Notes: generated by a model not told the origin, from the letters alone. A stretch of DNA of 64,000 nucleotides from Cryobacterium roopkundense (GCF_014200405.1 NZ_JACHBQ010000001.1:4154001-4218000); one strand, 5' to 3'. Positions 17,727 to 26,472 are shown, counted from the stretch's first letter. Numbers and translations are program-made.

Positions 17727-18808
17727 TGTACCGAGCCATCAGGTTGGTGACACTCGTTTGATCGGGGTGGTTCCGATGCCGGTGTGGATGCGTTCAGTGT
17801 TGTAGTAGTTGAGCCAGGGGTCAAGGGCTTGGGTGCGTTGGGCGCTGCTGGTGAACACCTGGCGGTAGGCCCACTCGGTTTGCAGGGTGCGGTTGAAGCG
17901 TTCGACCTTGCCGTTGGTCCAGGGGCAGTGCGGTTTGATGAAGCGTTGCTGCGCACCGAGGGTCGCGACGGCGTCTTTGAACGCTTGGGAGTTTCGGTAG
18001 GCGAAGGCGTTGTCGGAGAGGACTCGTTCGATTTTGGGGATGCCGCAGCTGGCGAAGAATGCCGCAGCGCGCAGGAGAACGCCGGCCGCGGTGGTGCCCT
18101 TTTCGTCGGGGTGCACTTCGGCGTAGGCGAGGCGGGTGTGATCGTCGATGACGGCGTGCACGTAGTCGTAGCCGACGCGCACGTGACCGGCTGTGTGGTT
18201 GGCCCTGGTCTGTCCGGGTTGGGCCCGCCAGCCGCCGCCTTCGGCGATACGCCCGAGCTTCTTCACGTCGATATGGAGCATTTCGCCGGGGCGGGCGCGT
18301 TCATACCGGTTGGCTGTGGCGCGGGTAGCGCGGATCCGTTCGCCGGTCAGCGGGTCGCATTCCCAGAGCGCGGGGACGTTATGACGAGCGAGGACTCTCG
18401 AGACGGTCCGCGCGGGAACGCCCGTATCGGCGGCGATGCGGACCGGGCCCGTGCGCAGCCGGCCGCGGGCCTCGAGGACCGCTGCCTCACGTTCGGGGCT
18501 CGTCTGGGTGGGCATCGAGTGCGGCCGTGAGGACCGGTCTCTGAGGCCGGCTTCACCCTCCGAACAGTACCGGCGCACCCACCGATACGCGCACTGGCGG
18601 GAGATGCCGAGCTCTTTGGCGACGTGCGCGGCCGGACGACCACCGAGCACCCTTTCGACCAAAAGAGCCCTTCCGCGAACGGTCAACTTGGCGTTAATGT
18701 GTGACACGAGGACCTCCGTTGTGAAGTGAGACGTTGAACATCTCCACTAAGCACCGGAGGTCCTTCCTTTTTCAACCCCTTAAGTCACCAACGTCATGGC
18801 TGGGTACA
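17727..18808 (-). mobile_element. Intact IS481-family insertion sequence
   Basis: The element is 1082 bp with 25-bp terminal inverted repeats (17727-17751 and 18784-18808; 22 of 25 match, starting TGTACC). It is flanked by a perfect 6-bp duplication CCTAGG (17721-17726 and 18809-18814). This fits the NCTAGN target known for IS481. A single full-length transposase fills it. The right end carries a hairpin (CACCGGAGGTCC against GGACCTCCG). The duplication overlaps the -10 box of the next gene. Confidence 0.95.
17739..18707 (-). CDS. IS481-family transposase
   Basis: This 322-aa protein has an N-terminal HTH (AHVAKELGISRQCAYRWVRR) and an rve-type integrase core. Catalytic acids are visible as HIDVKKLGRI, VIDDHTRLAYAEVHPDEK and TNGKVERFNRTLQTEWAY. 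The reading frame is intact and its stop lies inside the left inverted repeat, so the element is probably active. Initiation is at GTG 18707. Confidence 0.95.
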   Translation of the reverse strand: MSHINAKLTVRGRALLVERVLGGRPAAHVAKELGISRQCAYRWVRRYCSEGEAGLRDRSSRPHSMPTQTSPEREAAVLEARGRLRTGPVRIAADTGVPARTVSRVLARHNVPALWECDPLTGERIRATRATANRYERARPGEMLHIDVKKLGRIAEGGGWRAQPGQTRANHTAGHVRVGYDYVHAVIDDHTRLAYAEVHPDEKGTTAAGVLLRAAAFFASCGIPKIERVLSDNAFAYRNSQAFKDAVATLGAQQRFIKPHCPWTNGKVERFNRTLQTEWAYRQVFTSSAQRTQALDPWLNYYNTERIHTGIGTTPIKRVSPT

Positions 18809-18810
18809 CC

Positions 18811-18816
18811 TAGGCT
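18811..18816 (+). promoter_or_regulatory. -10 box of the esterase gene, overlapping the IS target duplication
   Basis: TAGGCT lies 6 nt before ATG 18823. Its first four bases belong to the CCTAGG duplicated by the IS. Everything upstream of the -10, including any original -35, is now IS sequence. Confidence 0.5.
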
Positions 18817-18822
18817 GGGGAC

Positions 18823-19785
18823 ATGTACACCGACCTGCCCGAGGCCCAGCTGCGCTCCCATCTGAGCACCCAAGCCGATCCGGCCGACTTCGACGAGTTC
18901 TGGGCGGGCACGCTGGCCGAGACCCGGCGGCATCCGCTGGCCGTCACGGTGCAACGCGTCGACGCGGGGATCAGCACGCTCGACGTGTTTGACGTGACCT
19001 TCGCGGGGTACGTTGGCCAGCCGATCAAGGCCTGGCTGCGCGTTCCGGCCGGGGCCACCGGCCCGCTGCCGACCATCGTGCAGTTTCACGGGTACGGCCG
19101 CGGGCGCGGGCAGGCCTTCGAGAACCTGCTGTGGGCATCCGCCGGGTACGCGCACTTCGATATGGACCTGCGCGGCCAGGGCTGGGGCGGCAGCACCGGT
19201 GACACCCCCGACGAGGGCGGCAGCGGGCCGCAGGCACCTGGGTTTCTCACCCGCGGCATAGAGTCGAAGGAGAACTACTATTACCGGCGGCTCTACACGG
19301 ATGCCGTGCGGGCGGTCGAGGCCGCCCGCAGCCTCGACCTGGTCGACGCCGACAGGGTGGGCGTGATGGGCACCAGCCAGGGCGGTGGCATCGCCCTCGC
19401 GGTGGCTGGCCTCGTGCCCGACATTGCTGCTGTCGTGGCCCGTGTGCCGTTCCTCTGTGACTTCGCCCGGGCATCCGTGATCACCGACGCGATGCCGTAC
19501 CGGGAGCTCGGCGTGTACCTCGCCACGAACCGGCCGCGCACCGCGGCGGTGCACGACGTACTGTCATACTTCGACGGCGTGAACTTCGCCAAGCGCGCCA
19601 GGGCCCCGCTCACGGTGACGGCGGCGCTCATGGACCCGATCTGCCCGCCGTCGACGGTGTTCGGCGCGTTCAACAACTACGCCGGACCCAAGGAGATCAC
19701 GGTGTGGCCGTACAACGGTCACGAGGGCGGGGCCTGGGAAGACGACGCGCTCGCGCTGCGGGCGTTCGGTTCGGCCCTCGCCTGA
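18823..19785 (+). CDS. Acetyl-xylan esterase / cephalosporin-C deacetylase family
   Basis: This 320-aa alpha/beta hydrolase of the AXE1 family has the nucleophile elbow GTSQGGG, an oxyanion/substrate loop FHGYGRGRG and C-terminal ITVWPYNGHEGG with the catalytic His. It has no signal peptide, so it would act on imported acetylated oligosaccharides. Length and motifs are standard. The IS481 insertion just upstream may have changed its expression. Confidence 0.92.
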   Translation: MYTDLPEAQLRSHLSTQADPADFDEFWAGTLAETRRHPLAVTVQRVDAGISTLDVFDVTFAGYVGQPIKAWLRVPAGATGPLPTIVQFHGYGRGRGQAFENLLWASAGYAHFDMDLRGQGWGGSTGDTPDEGGSGPQAPGFLTRGIESKENYYYRRLYTDAVRAVEAARSLDLVDADRVGVMGTSQGGGIALAVAGLVPDIAAVVARVPFLCDFARASVITDAMPYRELGVYLATNRPRTAAVHDVLSYFDGVNFAKRARAPLTVTAALMDPICPPSTVFGAFNNYAGPKEITVWPYNGHEGGAWEDDALALRAFGSALA

Positions 19786-19798
19786 CCTAGCCGCGTTG

Positions 19799-19816
19799 GT
19801 ACCACAGTGGTACTTT
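19799..19816 (+). promoter_or_regulatory. Autoregulatory operator and -10 of the toxin-antitoxin operon
   Basis: GTACCAC-A-GTGGTAC (19799-19813) is a perfect 7-1-7 palindrome overlapping the -10 hexamer TACTTT (19811-19816), which is 6 nt before ATG 19823. RHH antitoxins bind such palindromes and repress their own operon. Confidence 0.65.
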
Positions 19817-19822
19817 GAGGGT

Positions 19823-20029
19823 ATGGCCATGACAATAAGGCTTCCCCCCGAACTCGACTCGGCGCTGGAAGAGATCGCCCGGCAGCGGCACACGTCCAAG
19901 CACGCCCTCATCGTGGAGGCCGCGAGCCTCGCGGTGGAGAGGTACTCGCGCCGCGAGGAGATTGACGCCGGGCTGCAATTCGTGCTCAGCCACGATGCCG
20001 AGTTGCTGCAGCGCCTCGAAGACGCATGA
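19823..20029 (+). CDS. Ribbon-helix-helix antitoxin
   Basis: This 68-aa protein has an N-terminal beta strand (MTIRLPPELDSALEEIA) and two helices typical of CopG/Arc-type RHH domains. An acidic C-terminus (DAELLQRLEDA) probably wraps the toxin. Its stop overlaps the toxin start by 4 nt. ATG 19823 is preferred because the -10 box lies 6 nt upstream, which would place an earlier TTG outside the transcript. Confidence 0.85.
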   Translation: MAMTIRLPPELDSALEEIARQRHTSKHALIVEAASLAVERYSRREEIDAGLQFVLSHDAELLQRLEDA

Positions 20030-20397
20030 CCCGCTACCTGGGGATGGAGGACGCGCTCCAGGTGACCGAGCGCTACGGATTCTACGTGCGCGACTCCGGG
20101 CTGCTCGCCTCGGCCCTGGCGCGTCCGTCGGCATCCATGTTTGGAACGGATGCCTACGCCACGCTGGATCGGAAAGTCGCTGCCTTGCTCGAATCGCTCG
20201 TGCGCAACCATCCGCTCATCGACGGGAACAAGCGCACCGGGTGGACCCTCATGGTGCTGTTTCTGTGGATCAACGGCTTCGCCCACAATTTCACCACTGA
20301 CGAAGGATTCAATCTCGTCGTCGGGGTTGCCGAGGGCGCGATCGACCTCGACGAGTCGGAGCGCCGCATCGCGGCGCACCGGGTGGCTCGCACCTGA
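20026..20397 (+). CDS. Doc-family (Fic fold) toxin
   Basis: This 123-aa death-on-curing type protein carries the Fic motif HPLIDGNKRTGW. Phage P1 Doc has HxFxDANKRT and phosphorylates EF-Tu, whereas true Fic AMPylases have GNGRxxR. The Lys-Arg pair here follows the Doc pattern, so a kinase-like toxin is likelier. It starts at ATG 20026 overlapping the antitoxin stop. The length is normal and the frame intact. Confidence 0.88.
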   Translation: MTRYLGMEDALQVTERYGFYVRDSGLLASALARPSASMFGTDAYATLDRKVAALLESLVRNHPLIDGNKRTGWTLMVLFLWINGFAHNFTTDEGFNLVVGVAEGAIDLDESERRIAAHRVART

Positions 20398-20410
20398 CGC
20401 TCTGGCGGGT

Positions 20411-20466
20411 GCGCCGCTGTCGCGGGCCGCGCCCGCCGTAGCGGCAGCGGCCCGCGACAGCGGCGC
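20411..20466. terminator. 20-bp perfect hairpin between convergent doc and lldD
   Basis: Arms 20411-20430 and 20447-20466 are perfect reverse complements with a 16-nt loop. The hairpin lies 14 nt after the toxin stop and 17 nt beyond the lldD stop, so it can serve both directions. No T-run is present. Confidence 0.65.
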
Positions 20467-20482
20467 GAACCGGCCGAGCCGG

Positions 20483-21826
20483 TTACTTCGCGGCGGGCTT
20501 CGCCGTGGCCTTCGAGGCGGCCGAGGCGCTCACCGCGGGCTTGCGGGCCGGGGTGCGGCGCGCGGGCACGGTGGCGGCTGCAGCAACGGCGGGCGCCGCG
20601 ATCGGCATCAGCCGGGCGAGCTGCGTGACATGCCCGGGGTTGAGTTCCTCGAGTGAGTTCACGCCGAGCAGGCGCATCGTGCGAGCGACCTGGTCCGACA
20701 GGATCTGAATCGTGCGGTCGACACCCGCCTCGCCGCCGGCCATCAGGCCGTAGAGGTACGCGCGGCCGATCATCGTGAACCGGGCGCCCAGGGCGACGGA
20801 GGCCACGATGTCGGCTCCTGACATGATGCCGGTGTCGAGGTGCACCTCGGTGTGTGCGCCCACTTCTCGCGCCACCTGTGGCAGCAGGTGGAAAGGGATG
20901 GGTGCGCGGTCGAGCTGGCGTCCGCCGTGGTTGGAGAGCGTGATGCCGTCCACGCCCAGGTCCACGAGACGCTTGGCGTCTTCCAGGTTCTGCACGCCCT
21001 TCACGACCACCTTCCCCGGCCACTGCGCCTTGATCCAGGCGAGGTCCTCGAAGTCGACGGTGGGGTCGAACATCGTGTCGAGCAGGTCGGCGACGGTGCC
21101 GCTCCAGCGGTCGAGGCTCGCGAAGGCGAGCGGCTCGGTGGTGAGGAAATTGATCCACCACTCCGGTCGCGGCAGCGCGTTCACGACGGTGCCGAGGGTC
21201 AGCGCCGGCGGAATGGAAAAGCCGTTGCGCTTGTCGCGCAGCCGCGCGCCGGCCACCGGAACATCGACGGTCACGAGCAGGGTGTCGTAGCCGGCCTTCG
21301 CGGCCCGGTCCACGAGTGCCATCGAGCGGTCGCGGTCTTTCCACATGTAGAGCTGGAACCAGTTGCGGCCGTCGGGGTTGGCGGCCTTCACGTCTTCGAT
21401 CGAGGTCGTGCCCATGGTCGAGAGGGCGAAGGGGATGCCCGCCCGCGCCGCCGCGTGCGCGCCGGCGACCTCACCCTCGGTCTGCATCATGCGGGTGAAG
21501 CCGGTGGGGGCGATGCCGAAAGGCTGTGCCACCGGGGCGCCGAGCACGTCCCAGCCGGTCTTCACGTTCGACACGTCCCGCAGAATTGAGGGGTGGAATT
21601 CGATGTCTTCGAAGGCCTGGCGGGCTCGTCCGAGCGAGATTTCGGCCTCGGCCGCGCCTTCGGTGTAGTCGAAGGCGGCCTTCGGCGTGCGCTTCTTCGC
21701 GATCGCTCGCAGGTCGGCGATTGTGAGCGCGCCGTCGAGGCGACGCTTCTTCGCGTTGAGCTCCGGGGCCTTGAATTTCATGAGCGGGGCGAGGTCTCTG
21801 ATCTTGGGAATGCGTCGTTGAACCAT
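20483..21826 (-). CDS. lldD: FMN-dependent alpha-hydroxyacid dehydrogenase (L-lactate type) with basic Ala/Pro tail
   Basis: This 447-aa protein has the FMN-dependent alpha-hydroxyacid dehydrogenase fold: [28 protein letters not shown], then [12 protein letters not shown] with the catalytic His and substrate Arg. It would oxidise L-lactate to pyruvate, passing electrons to the quinone pool. About 40 C-terminal residues beyond the fold are rich in Ala, Pro, Lys and Arg (for example [20 protein letters not shown]), unlike typical LldD. It is 12 nt downstream of its GntR regulator. Confidence 0.88.
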   Translation of the reverse strand: MVQRRIPKIRDLAPLMKFKAPELNAKKRRLDGALTIADLRAIAKKRTPKAAFDYTEGAAEAEISLGRARQAFEDIEFHPSILRDVSNVKTGWDVLGAPVAQPFGIAPTGFTRMMQTEGEVAGAHAAARAGIPFALSTMGTTSIEDVKAANPDGRNWFQLYMWKDRDRSMALVDRAAKAGYDTLLVTVDVPVAGARLRDKRNGFSIPPALTLGTVVNALPRPEWWINFLTTEPLAFASLDRWSGTVADLLDTMFDPTVDFEDLAWIKAQWPGKVVVKGVQNLEDAKRLVDLGVDGITLSNHGGRQLDRAPIPFHLLPQVAREVGAHTEVHLDTGIMSGADIVASVALGARFTMIGRAYLYGLMAGGEAGVDRTIQILSDQVARTMRLLGVNSLEELNPGHVTQLARLMPIAAPAVAAAATVPARRTPARKPAVSASAASKATAKPAAK

Positions 21827-21838
21827 GGGTGTCCTTGT

Positions 21839-22555
21839 CTAGTGGGAGCTGAGGTGCGTTTCGGCGTAGTAGCCGGAGATGTGGGAGTGCATGAAACGCC
21901 GGGCGGCATCCGCTTCACCGCTCGCGATGGCGGCGAGGATGGCGCGGTGCTCGAGCCTCAGGCGAGCGGATGTGGCCGGCCACGACGGCAGGCTCGCCGC
22001 GCCCGCACGGGCATATGCCTCGATTGCGCTGCGGAGCCCCGCCATCGTGGCGGTCACCACCTGGTTTCCGCCGGCCTCGGCCAGCGAGAGGTGGAACTCC
22101 GCGTCGAGGGCCAGGAACTCCGCCTCGGTGAGGTGGGGGGAATCCATGGCGTCGAGCAGCCGAGCCGAACCGGCGAGGTCCGCGGGCCCGGCGGCGAGTT
22201 CGGTGACGACCGAGCCCTCGAGGATGAGCCGGGTCTTTACGACGTCTGCGACCTCGAAGCCCTGCGCGGCGACCTGTAGCCGCATGAGGGCCGACATGCC
22301 CCCGCCGGGAAGCGCCACAATTATGGCGCCTGCGGAGGGGCCCGATCCCACGTTCGTGCGGATCAGGCCGAGAACCTCGAGCACGCGCACGGCCTCGCGC
22401 ACGCTCGAACGGCCCACGCCGAGGGTGGCCGCGAGTGCCCGCTCGGGCGGCAGGTGGTCGCCCGGGCCGAGGCGGCCGCTGAGCAGGTCGAGCTCGATGC
22501 TCTGCAGCACCACCTCCCAGGCGCGCGGCGCGGTGGCGGCTGCGCTTTCTGGCAC
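21839..22555 (-). CDS. lldR: FadR-subfamily GntR regulator (LldR-like)
   Basis: This 238-aa protein has an N-terminal winged HTH (LPPERALAATLGVGRSSVRE, AVRVLEVLGLI) and an all-helical FCD domain with metal/effector residues (EFHLSLAEAGGN, LRLEHRAILAAI). It is the first gene of the lldR-lldD operon. AAGGAG lies 7 nt before GTG 22555. A perfect palindrome just upstream is the probable operator, so lactate-induced derepression is the likely logic. Confidence 0.85.
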   Translation of the reverse strand: MPESAAATAPRAWEVVLQSIELDLLSGRLGPGDHLPPERALAATLGVGRSSVREAVRVLEVLGLIRTNVGSGPSAGAIIVALPGGGMSALMRLQVAAQGFEVADVVKTRLILEGSVVTELAAGPADLAGSARLLDAMDSPHLTEAEFLALDAEFHLSLAEAGGNQVVTATMAGLRSAIEAYARAGAASLPSWPATSARLRLEHRAILAAIASGEADAARRFMHSHISGYYAETHLSSH

Positions 22556-22583
22556 GCGTCTGCTCCTTCGCGGTCACGATCGA

Positions 22584-22598
22584 TGTGGTCTGACCACA
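22584..22598. promoter_or_regulatory. LldR-type operator
   Basis: TGTGGTCTGACCACA is a perfect 7-1-7 palindrome 28 nt upstream of the regulator start. It contains TGGTCTGACCA, matching the TNGTNNNACNA pattern known for LldR and FadR-type regulators. Confidence 0.7.
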
Positions 22599-22669
22599 GG
22601 CTACAGGACAACGACCGGCCTGTCGAGGCTCGTGTGGCTGTGGGGCGAAAGACCCAGCGTGCGACCGGC

Positions 22670-24106
22670 TCAGACTCCCTCGGTCGCCTCCAGCCGCCCT
22701 GACTTCACTGCCTCGGCGAAGGCCTCGTAGTCCTCCGCGTTCTGGTCGGCGTAGCGCTCCGAGAAATCCATGATGCCGAGGTCGAAGGCATCCGTCTTGC
22801 CGAGGTAGGCGCCGATCGCCACGGGGTCACCCGAGCGGGCGTGTGCCCGCGCCAGGGTCCAGCCGCATTCCCGAGCATAAAATGCCATGGCGAAGGGCTT
22901 CATTGTTTCGACGACGGCAGACCCCTTCATGTCGCGCAGCTGCCGCCAATACAGAAAGCGTCCTTCCTGCACGCCCTTGGTCCAGCCGAGGTAGATATCG
23001 CTCGCGGCCTGCATCATTCGTTGCCCCTGCACCACCCGCTCGCCGGGCTGGCGGTAGCGGCTCTTCGGCAGGTGGTCTTCCAGAACGGACGTCGTGGCCT
23101 CCTTCACCTGCAGGAACAGGGGATCCTGCTGGTCGCGTCCTTCGAGCAGGGCGATGAAGGCGCGGGTGCCCACGCTCCCAACGCCCACGACCTTGCGGGC
23201 CACGTCGATGACGTGGAACTGTTCGAGCAGGTGCCGACGGTCATCCTGCAGGGTGTCCCGGTACGACCGAAGTTGCTCGATGAGCGCCGCCTCGGTTTCC
23301 TCCTCGTTCATGCCAAACGTGGTGGCCAGTTCGCGGAGCGGGATGACGATCGGCGGTTGGCTCACGATGCGGTAGTTGCCGTCAACATATTCGGCGAGCT
23401 TGGACAGTGCTTGCAGGCTGTCCCGCGTGCGGGCCTTCGCGACACCCTTGCGCGTGTTCTTTTCGATCTGATCCGCGGCCTTGCGTTGGGCCTTGCCTTT
23501 CTCGCCTGCCCGCGCCACGTTGAAGTTGTTGATGAGCTCCTCTTCGGACAGATGCGCATACCAAATGTCCATGACCCGCATCTGCGCGAAGTCCCGCATC
23601 GACTCGCGATAGGCTCTCGCAGCGGAGAGCGTGACATCGCGGGCATCCGCTGGCGAGAATTCATTGTTGCGCGCGGCTATCGTGAAGCTCGCGCACAGAC
23701 GCTTCACGTCGTACTCGAAAGGCCCCGGCAGGGTCTCGTCAAAATCGTTCAGGTCGAAGAGCAGCTGGCGCTCCGGGGAGGCGAAGACGCCGAAGTTGGA
23801 GAGGTGCGCATCGCCGCAGAGTTGGCTGATCAGCCCGGCGCGGGGGGTGCCCTTGAGATCGGCGGCCATGATCTTCGCGGCCCCGCGGTAAAAGGTGAAC
23901 GGGGACACGAGCATGCGGCCGTGACGCACCGGCACGAGGTCCTGTTCCCGGGTGGCATTCTGCGCCTCGAGCAGCGCGATCGGGTCGGGTCGATCCGCGG
24001 CAGAGGCCCAACCTAGATGGCTGGTGAGCGGGGTGTTATCCCTCGCATCCTTGCCGCGTGCTTTGCGGTCAGCAACGCTCAAGTGCTCGATACGGCGTGC
24101 GGTCAT
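22670..24106 (-). CDS. DUF2252 protein
   Basis: This 478-aa protein spans the full DUF2252 family, with FTFYRGAAKIMAADL, CGDAHLSNFGVFASPERQ, DLNDFDETLPGPFEYDVKR and a C-terminal YADQNAEDYEAF. The CGDAHLSNFG and DFDE motifs resemble the kinase-like catalytic loop and metal-binding DFD of aminoglycoside phosphotransferases, so a small-molecule kinase role is plausible. No function is established. It stands alone in its transcription unit. Confidence 0.88.
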   Translation of the reverse strand: MTARRIEHLSVADRKARGKDARDNTPLTSHLGWASAADRPDPIALLEAQNATREQDLVPVRHGRMLVSPFTFYRGAAKIMAADLKGTPRAGLISQLCGDAHLSNFGVFASPERQLLFDLNDFDETLPGPFEYDVKRLCASFTIAARNNEFSPADARDVTLSAARAYRESMRDFAQMRVMDIWYAHLSEEELINNFNVARAGEKGKAQRKAADQIEKNTRKGVAKARTRDSLQALSKLAEYVDGNYRIVSQPPIVIPLRELATTFGMNEEETEAALIEQLRSYRDTLQDDRRHLLEQFHVIDVARKVVGVGSVGTRAFIALLEGRDQQDPLFLQVKEATTSVLEDHLPKSRYRQPGERVVQGQRMMQAASDIYLGWTKGVQEGRFLYWRQLRDMKGSAVVETMKPFAMAFYARECGWTLARAHARSGDPVAIGAYLGKTDAFDLGIMDFSERYADQNAEDYEAFAEAVKSGRLEATEGV

Positions 24107-24271
24107 GATGCGCGACCCTTCTTGGCTTGGCGGTGCTAGCGCACGCGGCTGGGGACCACAATTGCCCCACCGGTGCCTTGTGTCAATGGGCTGGCGCCGC
24201 CCGGCAGATGCGGGGGGCTAGAGTTTCACTCCAACCGGTTCATCCGATTTGCGCACACCACAGGGAGAGCC

Positions 24272-25006
24272 ATGAGCGAGTCACCGCGCCTGATCGAGCT
24301 CACCCTGCCGGTGGGCCCCGGGGGGAGCCCAGGGCTGAAGGCCGTGCTCGCCATCCCGGCAGGTGCTGGCCCGTGGCCGGGCGTGGTGCTCGTGCACGAG
24401 GCCTTCGGCCTGAATGACGTGATGCGGCGGCAGGCTCTGCGCCTGGCGCGGGCCGGGTACCTCGCGCTGATGCCCGACTTGTTCACCGCGGGCGGGGCCC
24501 GAAAATGCCTCGTGTTGACCTTTCGCGCGCTGTCGGCAGGGGAGGGGCGGGCCTTCGTCGACATCGAGGCTGCGCGTGCCCAGCTCGGCGGGCGCCACGA
24601 CTGCACCGGAGCCGTGGGCGTGCTCGGGTTTTGCATGGGAGGTGGGTTCGCGCTCGCGGCCGCACAGCGCGGGTTTGCCGCGGCATCCGTCAACTACGGA
24701 CAGCTGCCGAAAGACCTCGATGCCGTCCTGGAGGGAGCCTGCCCGATCGTTGGCAGCTTCGGAGGGCGGGACCGCTCGCTGCGGGGTGCGGCGGCCACAC
24801 TCGATGCTGCCCTGGTGCGCGCTGACATTCCGCACGACGTGAAGGAATACCCTGAAGCGGGCCACGCCTTTCTCAACGATGCCGAGAGCGGCCCGCCGGT
24901 GCTGCGCTACGTGTTCAAACGGATGCTGGGGGCCGGCCCCAACCCCGAGGCTTCAGTCGATGCCTGGGAGCGCATCGACGCCTTCTTCGGCGAGCACCTG
25001 TCGTAG
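24272..25006 (+). CDS. Dienelactone hydrolase family protein
   Basis: This 244-aa alpha/beta hydrolase has nucleophile Cys in GFCMGGG, Asp in GGRDRSLRG and His in EAGHAFLND, the DLH triad. DLH enzymes open dienelactones in chlorocatechol degradation, but many members have other ester substrates and there are no aromatic-degradation genes here. The start at ATG 24272 follows GGGAG; the longer in-frame extension (from 24173) has no homology. Confidence 0.88.
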   Translation: MSESPRLIELTLPVGPGGSPGLKAVLAIPAGAGPWPGVVLVHEAFGLNDVMRRQALRLARAGYLALMPDLFTAGGARKCLVLTFRALSAGEGRAFVDIEAARAQLGGRHDCTGAVGVLGFCMGGGFALAAAQRGFAAASVNYGQLPKDLDAVLEGACPIVGSFGGRDRSLRGAAATLDAALVRADIPHDVKEYPEAGHAFLNDAESGPPVLRYVFKRMLGAGPNPEASVDAWERIDAFFGEHLS

Positions 25007-25125
25007 GGCGTCGTCTGCATTTTTTAGAATAATCATGCGAGAGTGTGACACAAGTGCTGCCGTGCTCGTCATAGACAGGGAGGCCCCTCCGCCTCACTGT
25101 CACACACATTAGAAGGGCATTACTC

Positions 25126-25386
25126 ATGGGATTTTTCAGTTTCCTCCTGCTCGGCCTGCTCGCCGGAGCCATCGCCAAACTCATCCTCCCCGGCCGCCAA
25201 GGCGGCGGATGGTTCATCACCCTCCTCCTCGGCGTTGTCGGAGCGTTCGTCGGTGGTTTGCTGGGCGGGCTGTTGTTCAACGCCTCGTTACAGGACTTCT
25301 TCTCAATTCAGACATGGCTCCTCGCCATCGGCGGTGCGATCGTCGTTCTGCTGATCTACGGGGCAGTCGCCAAGCGCCGCGCCTAG
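25126..25386 (+). CDS. GlsB/YeaQ/YmgE-family membrane stress protein
   Basis: This 86-aa protein consists of three hydrophobic helices with the GxLAGxIAK and LLGVVGAFVGGLLGG motifs of the transglycosylase-associated (YeaQ/YmgE) family. The family is induced by general stress in several bacteria; molecular function is unknown. An 8-bp inverted repeat (GTGTGACA at 25043-25050, TGTCACAC at 25098-25105) lies in the leader and could be a regulatory element. Confidence 0.88.
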   Translation: MGFFSFLLLGLLAGAIAKLILPGRQGGGWFITLLLGVVGAFVGGLLGGLLFNASLQDFFSIQTWLLAIGGAIVVLLIYGAVAKRRA

Positions 25387-25620
25387 GGTCTCAGCCTGAG
25401 ACGGGGTGGTGCGCAGGCTGTCGCTGCGGGCCACCCCATCGCCGGAAACCCCGGATGTTGGCCGTCGTGACGTAGGGTGCGAGCAGGCCCTTCGCTTCGG
25501 TCGGTCCGCCCAGTGATGTGCATGTGGTGCAATGTGCCGCAGGTTGTGCGGGGTGATTGCCGGTCGAGCGCGCGGCCGATGGCCCCACCCACGGGGCCGC
25601 CGAACCACCGACAGGATCCA

Positions 25621-26472
25621 ATGCGCTCCCTCTTTGCCCTCGCGCTCGTGCCCGTATTCGCCCTCTCCGCCGTCACATTTGCGGCTCCGGCCATCGCCGC
25701 CGAACCCGGCGGGCAGGTGGCGGTCTCCGAGTTGTTCTCCGAACTCGTCACCTCCGCCGACAGCACCGCCACCTATGACCGCAGTCTCTTTCAACACTGG
25801 ATCGACGCCGACAGCGACGGGTGTGATACACGGCAGGAGGTCCTGATTCTGGAGTCGACAGTTCCCGTGCAGATGGGCTCCGGCTGCACAGTGACGAGCG
25901 GCAAGTGGGATTCCTGGTACGACGGCGCCAGCTGGACGTTGCCCGCCGACGTGGATATCGACCACTTCGTGCCCCTCGGCGAAGCCTGGCGCTCGGGCGC
26001 CGACACCTGGAACTCTGACCAGCGTCGGGCGTTTGCGAACGACCTTGACCTCGACGTGGGGCTCGTGGCCGTCACCGACAACGTCAACCAGTCCAAAGGC
26101 GACCGTGACCCTGCCGAGTGGATGCCGCCGCTCGCCGGGGTGGAATGCCGTTACGCGAGCGATTGGGTGGTCGTGAAGTACCGCTGGGACCTCTCCATCG
26201 ACACCGCCGAGCGAGACGCGCTCGCCGGAATGCTGGCCGGAACCTGCGGCTCCACCGCGGTGACAGTGCCCGCTAAGGGCGGCACCGGCGGCACCGGCGG
26301 CGCCGGCCAGCCCCCGGCCAACCCCGGAGACACCAAGAACTGCGGCGACTTCGCCACCTGGGCTGAAGCCCAGGACTGGTACGACACCTACTACCCGTAC
26401 TACGGGGACGTGGCCCGTCTCGATTCCAACGGCGACGGTATCGTCTGCGAGTCCCTTCCCGGCGCTCCGTAG
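25621..26472 (+). CDS. Secreted HNH (DUF1524) nuclease with Excalibur domain
   Basis: This 283-aa protein begins with a Sec signal peptide (residues 1-26, ...APAIAAEP). It continues with a DUF1524-type HNH domain, whose metal/catalytic His is in DVDIDHFVPLGEAW and whose closing Asn is in VTDNVNQSKGD. After a Gly-Thr-rich spacer comes an Excalibur calcium-binding domain (NCGDFATWAEAQ ... LDSNGDGIVCESL). It is probably an extracellular DNase for nutrient scavenging or competition. The start is ATG 25621. Confidence 0.88.
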   Translation: MRSLFALALVPVFALSAVTFAAPAIAAEPGGQVAVSELFSELVTSADSTATYDRSLFQHWIDADSDGCDTRQEVLILESTVPVQMGSGCTVTSGKWDSWYDGASWTLPADVDIDHFVPLGEAWRSGADTWNSDQRRAFANDLDLDVGLVAVTDNVNQSKGDRDPAEWMPPLAGVECRYASDWVVVKYRWDLSIDTAERDALAGMLAGTCGSTAVTVPAKGGTGGTGGAGQPPANPGDTKNCGDFATWAEAQDWYDTYYPYYGDVARLDSNGDGIVCESLPGAP

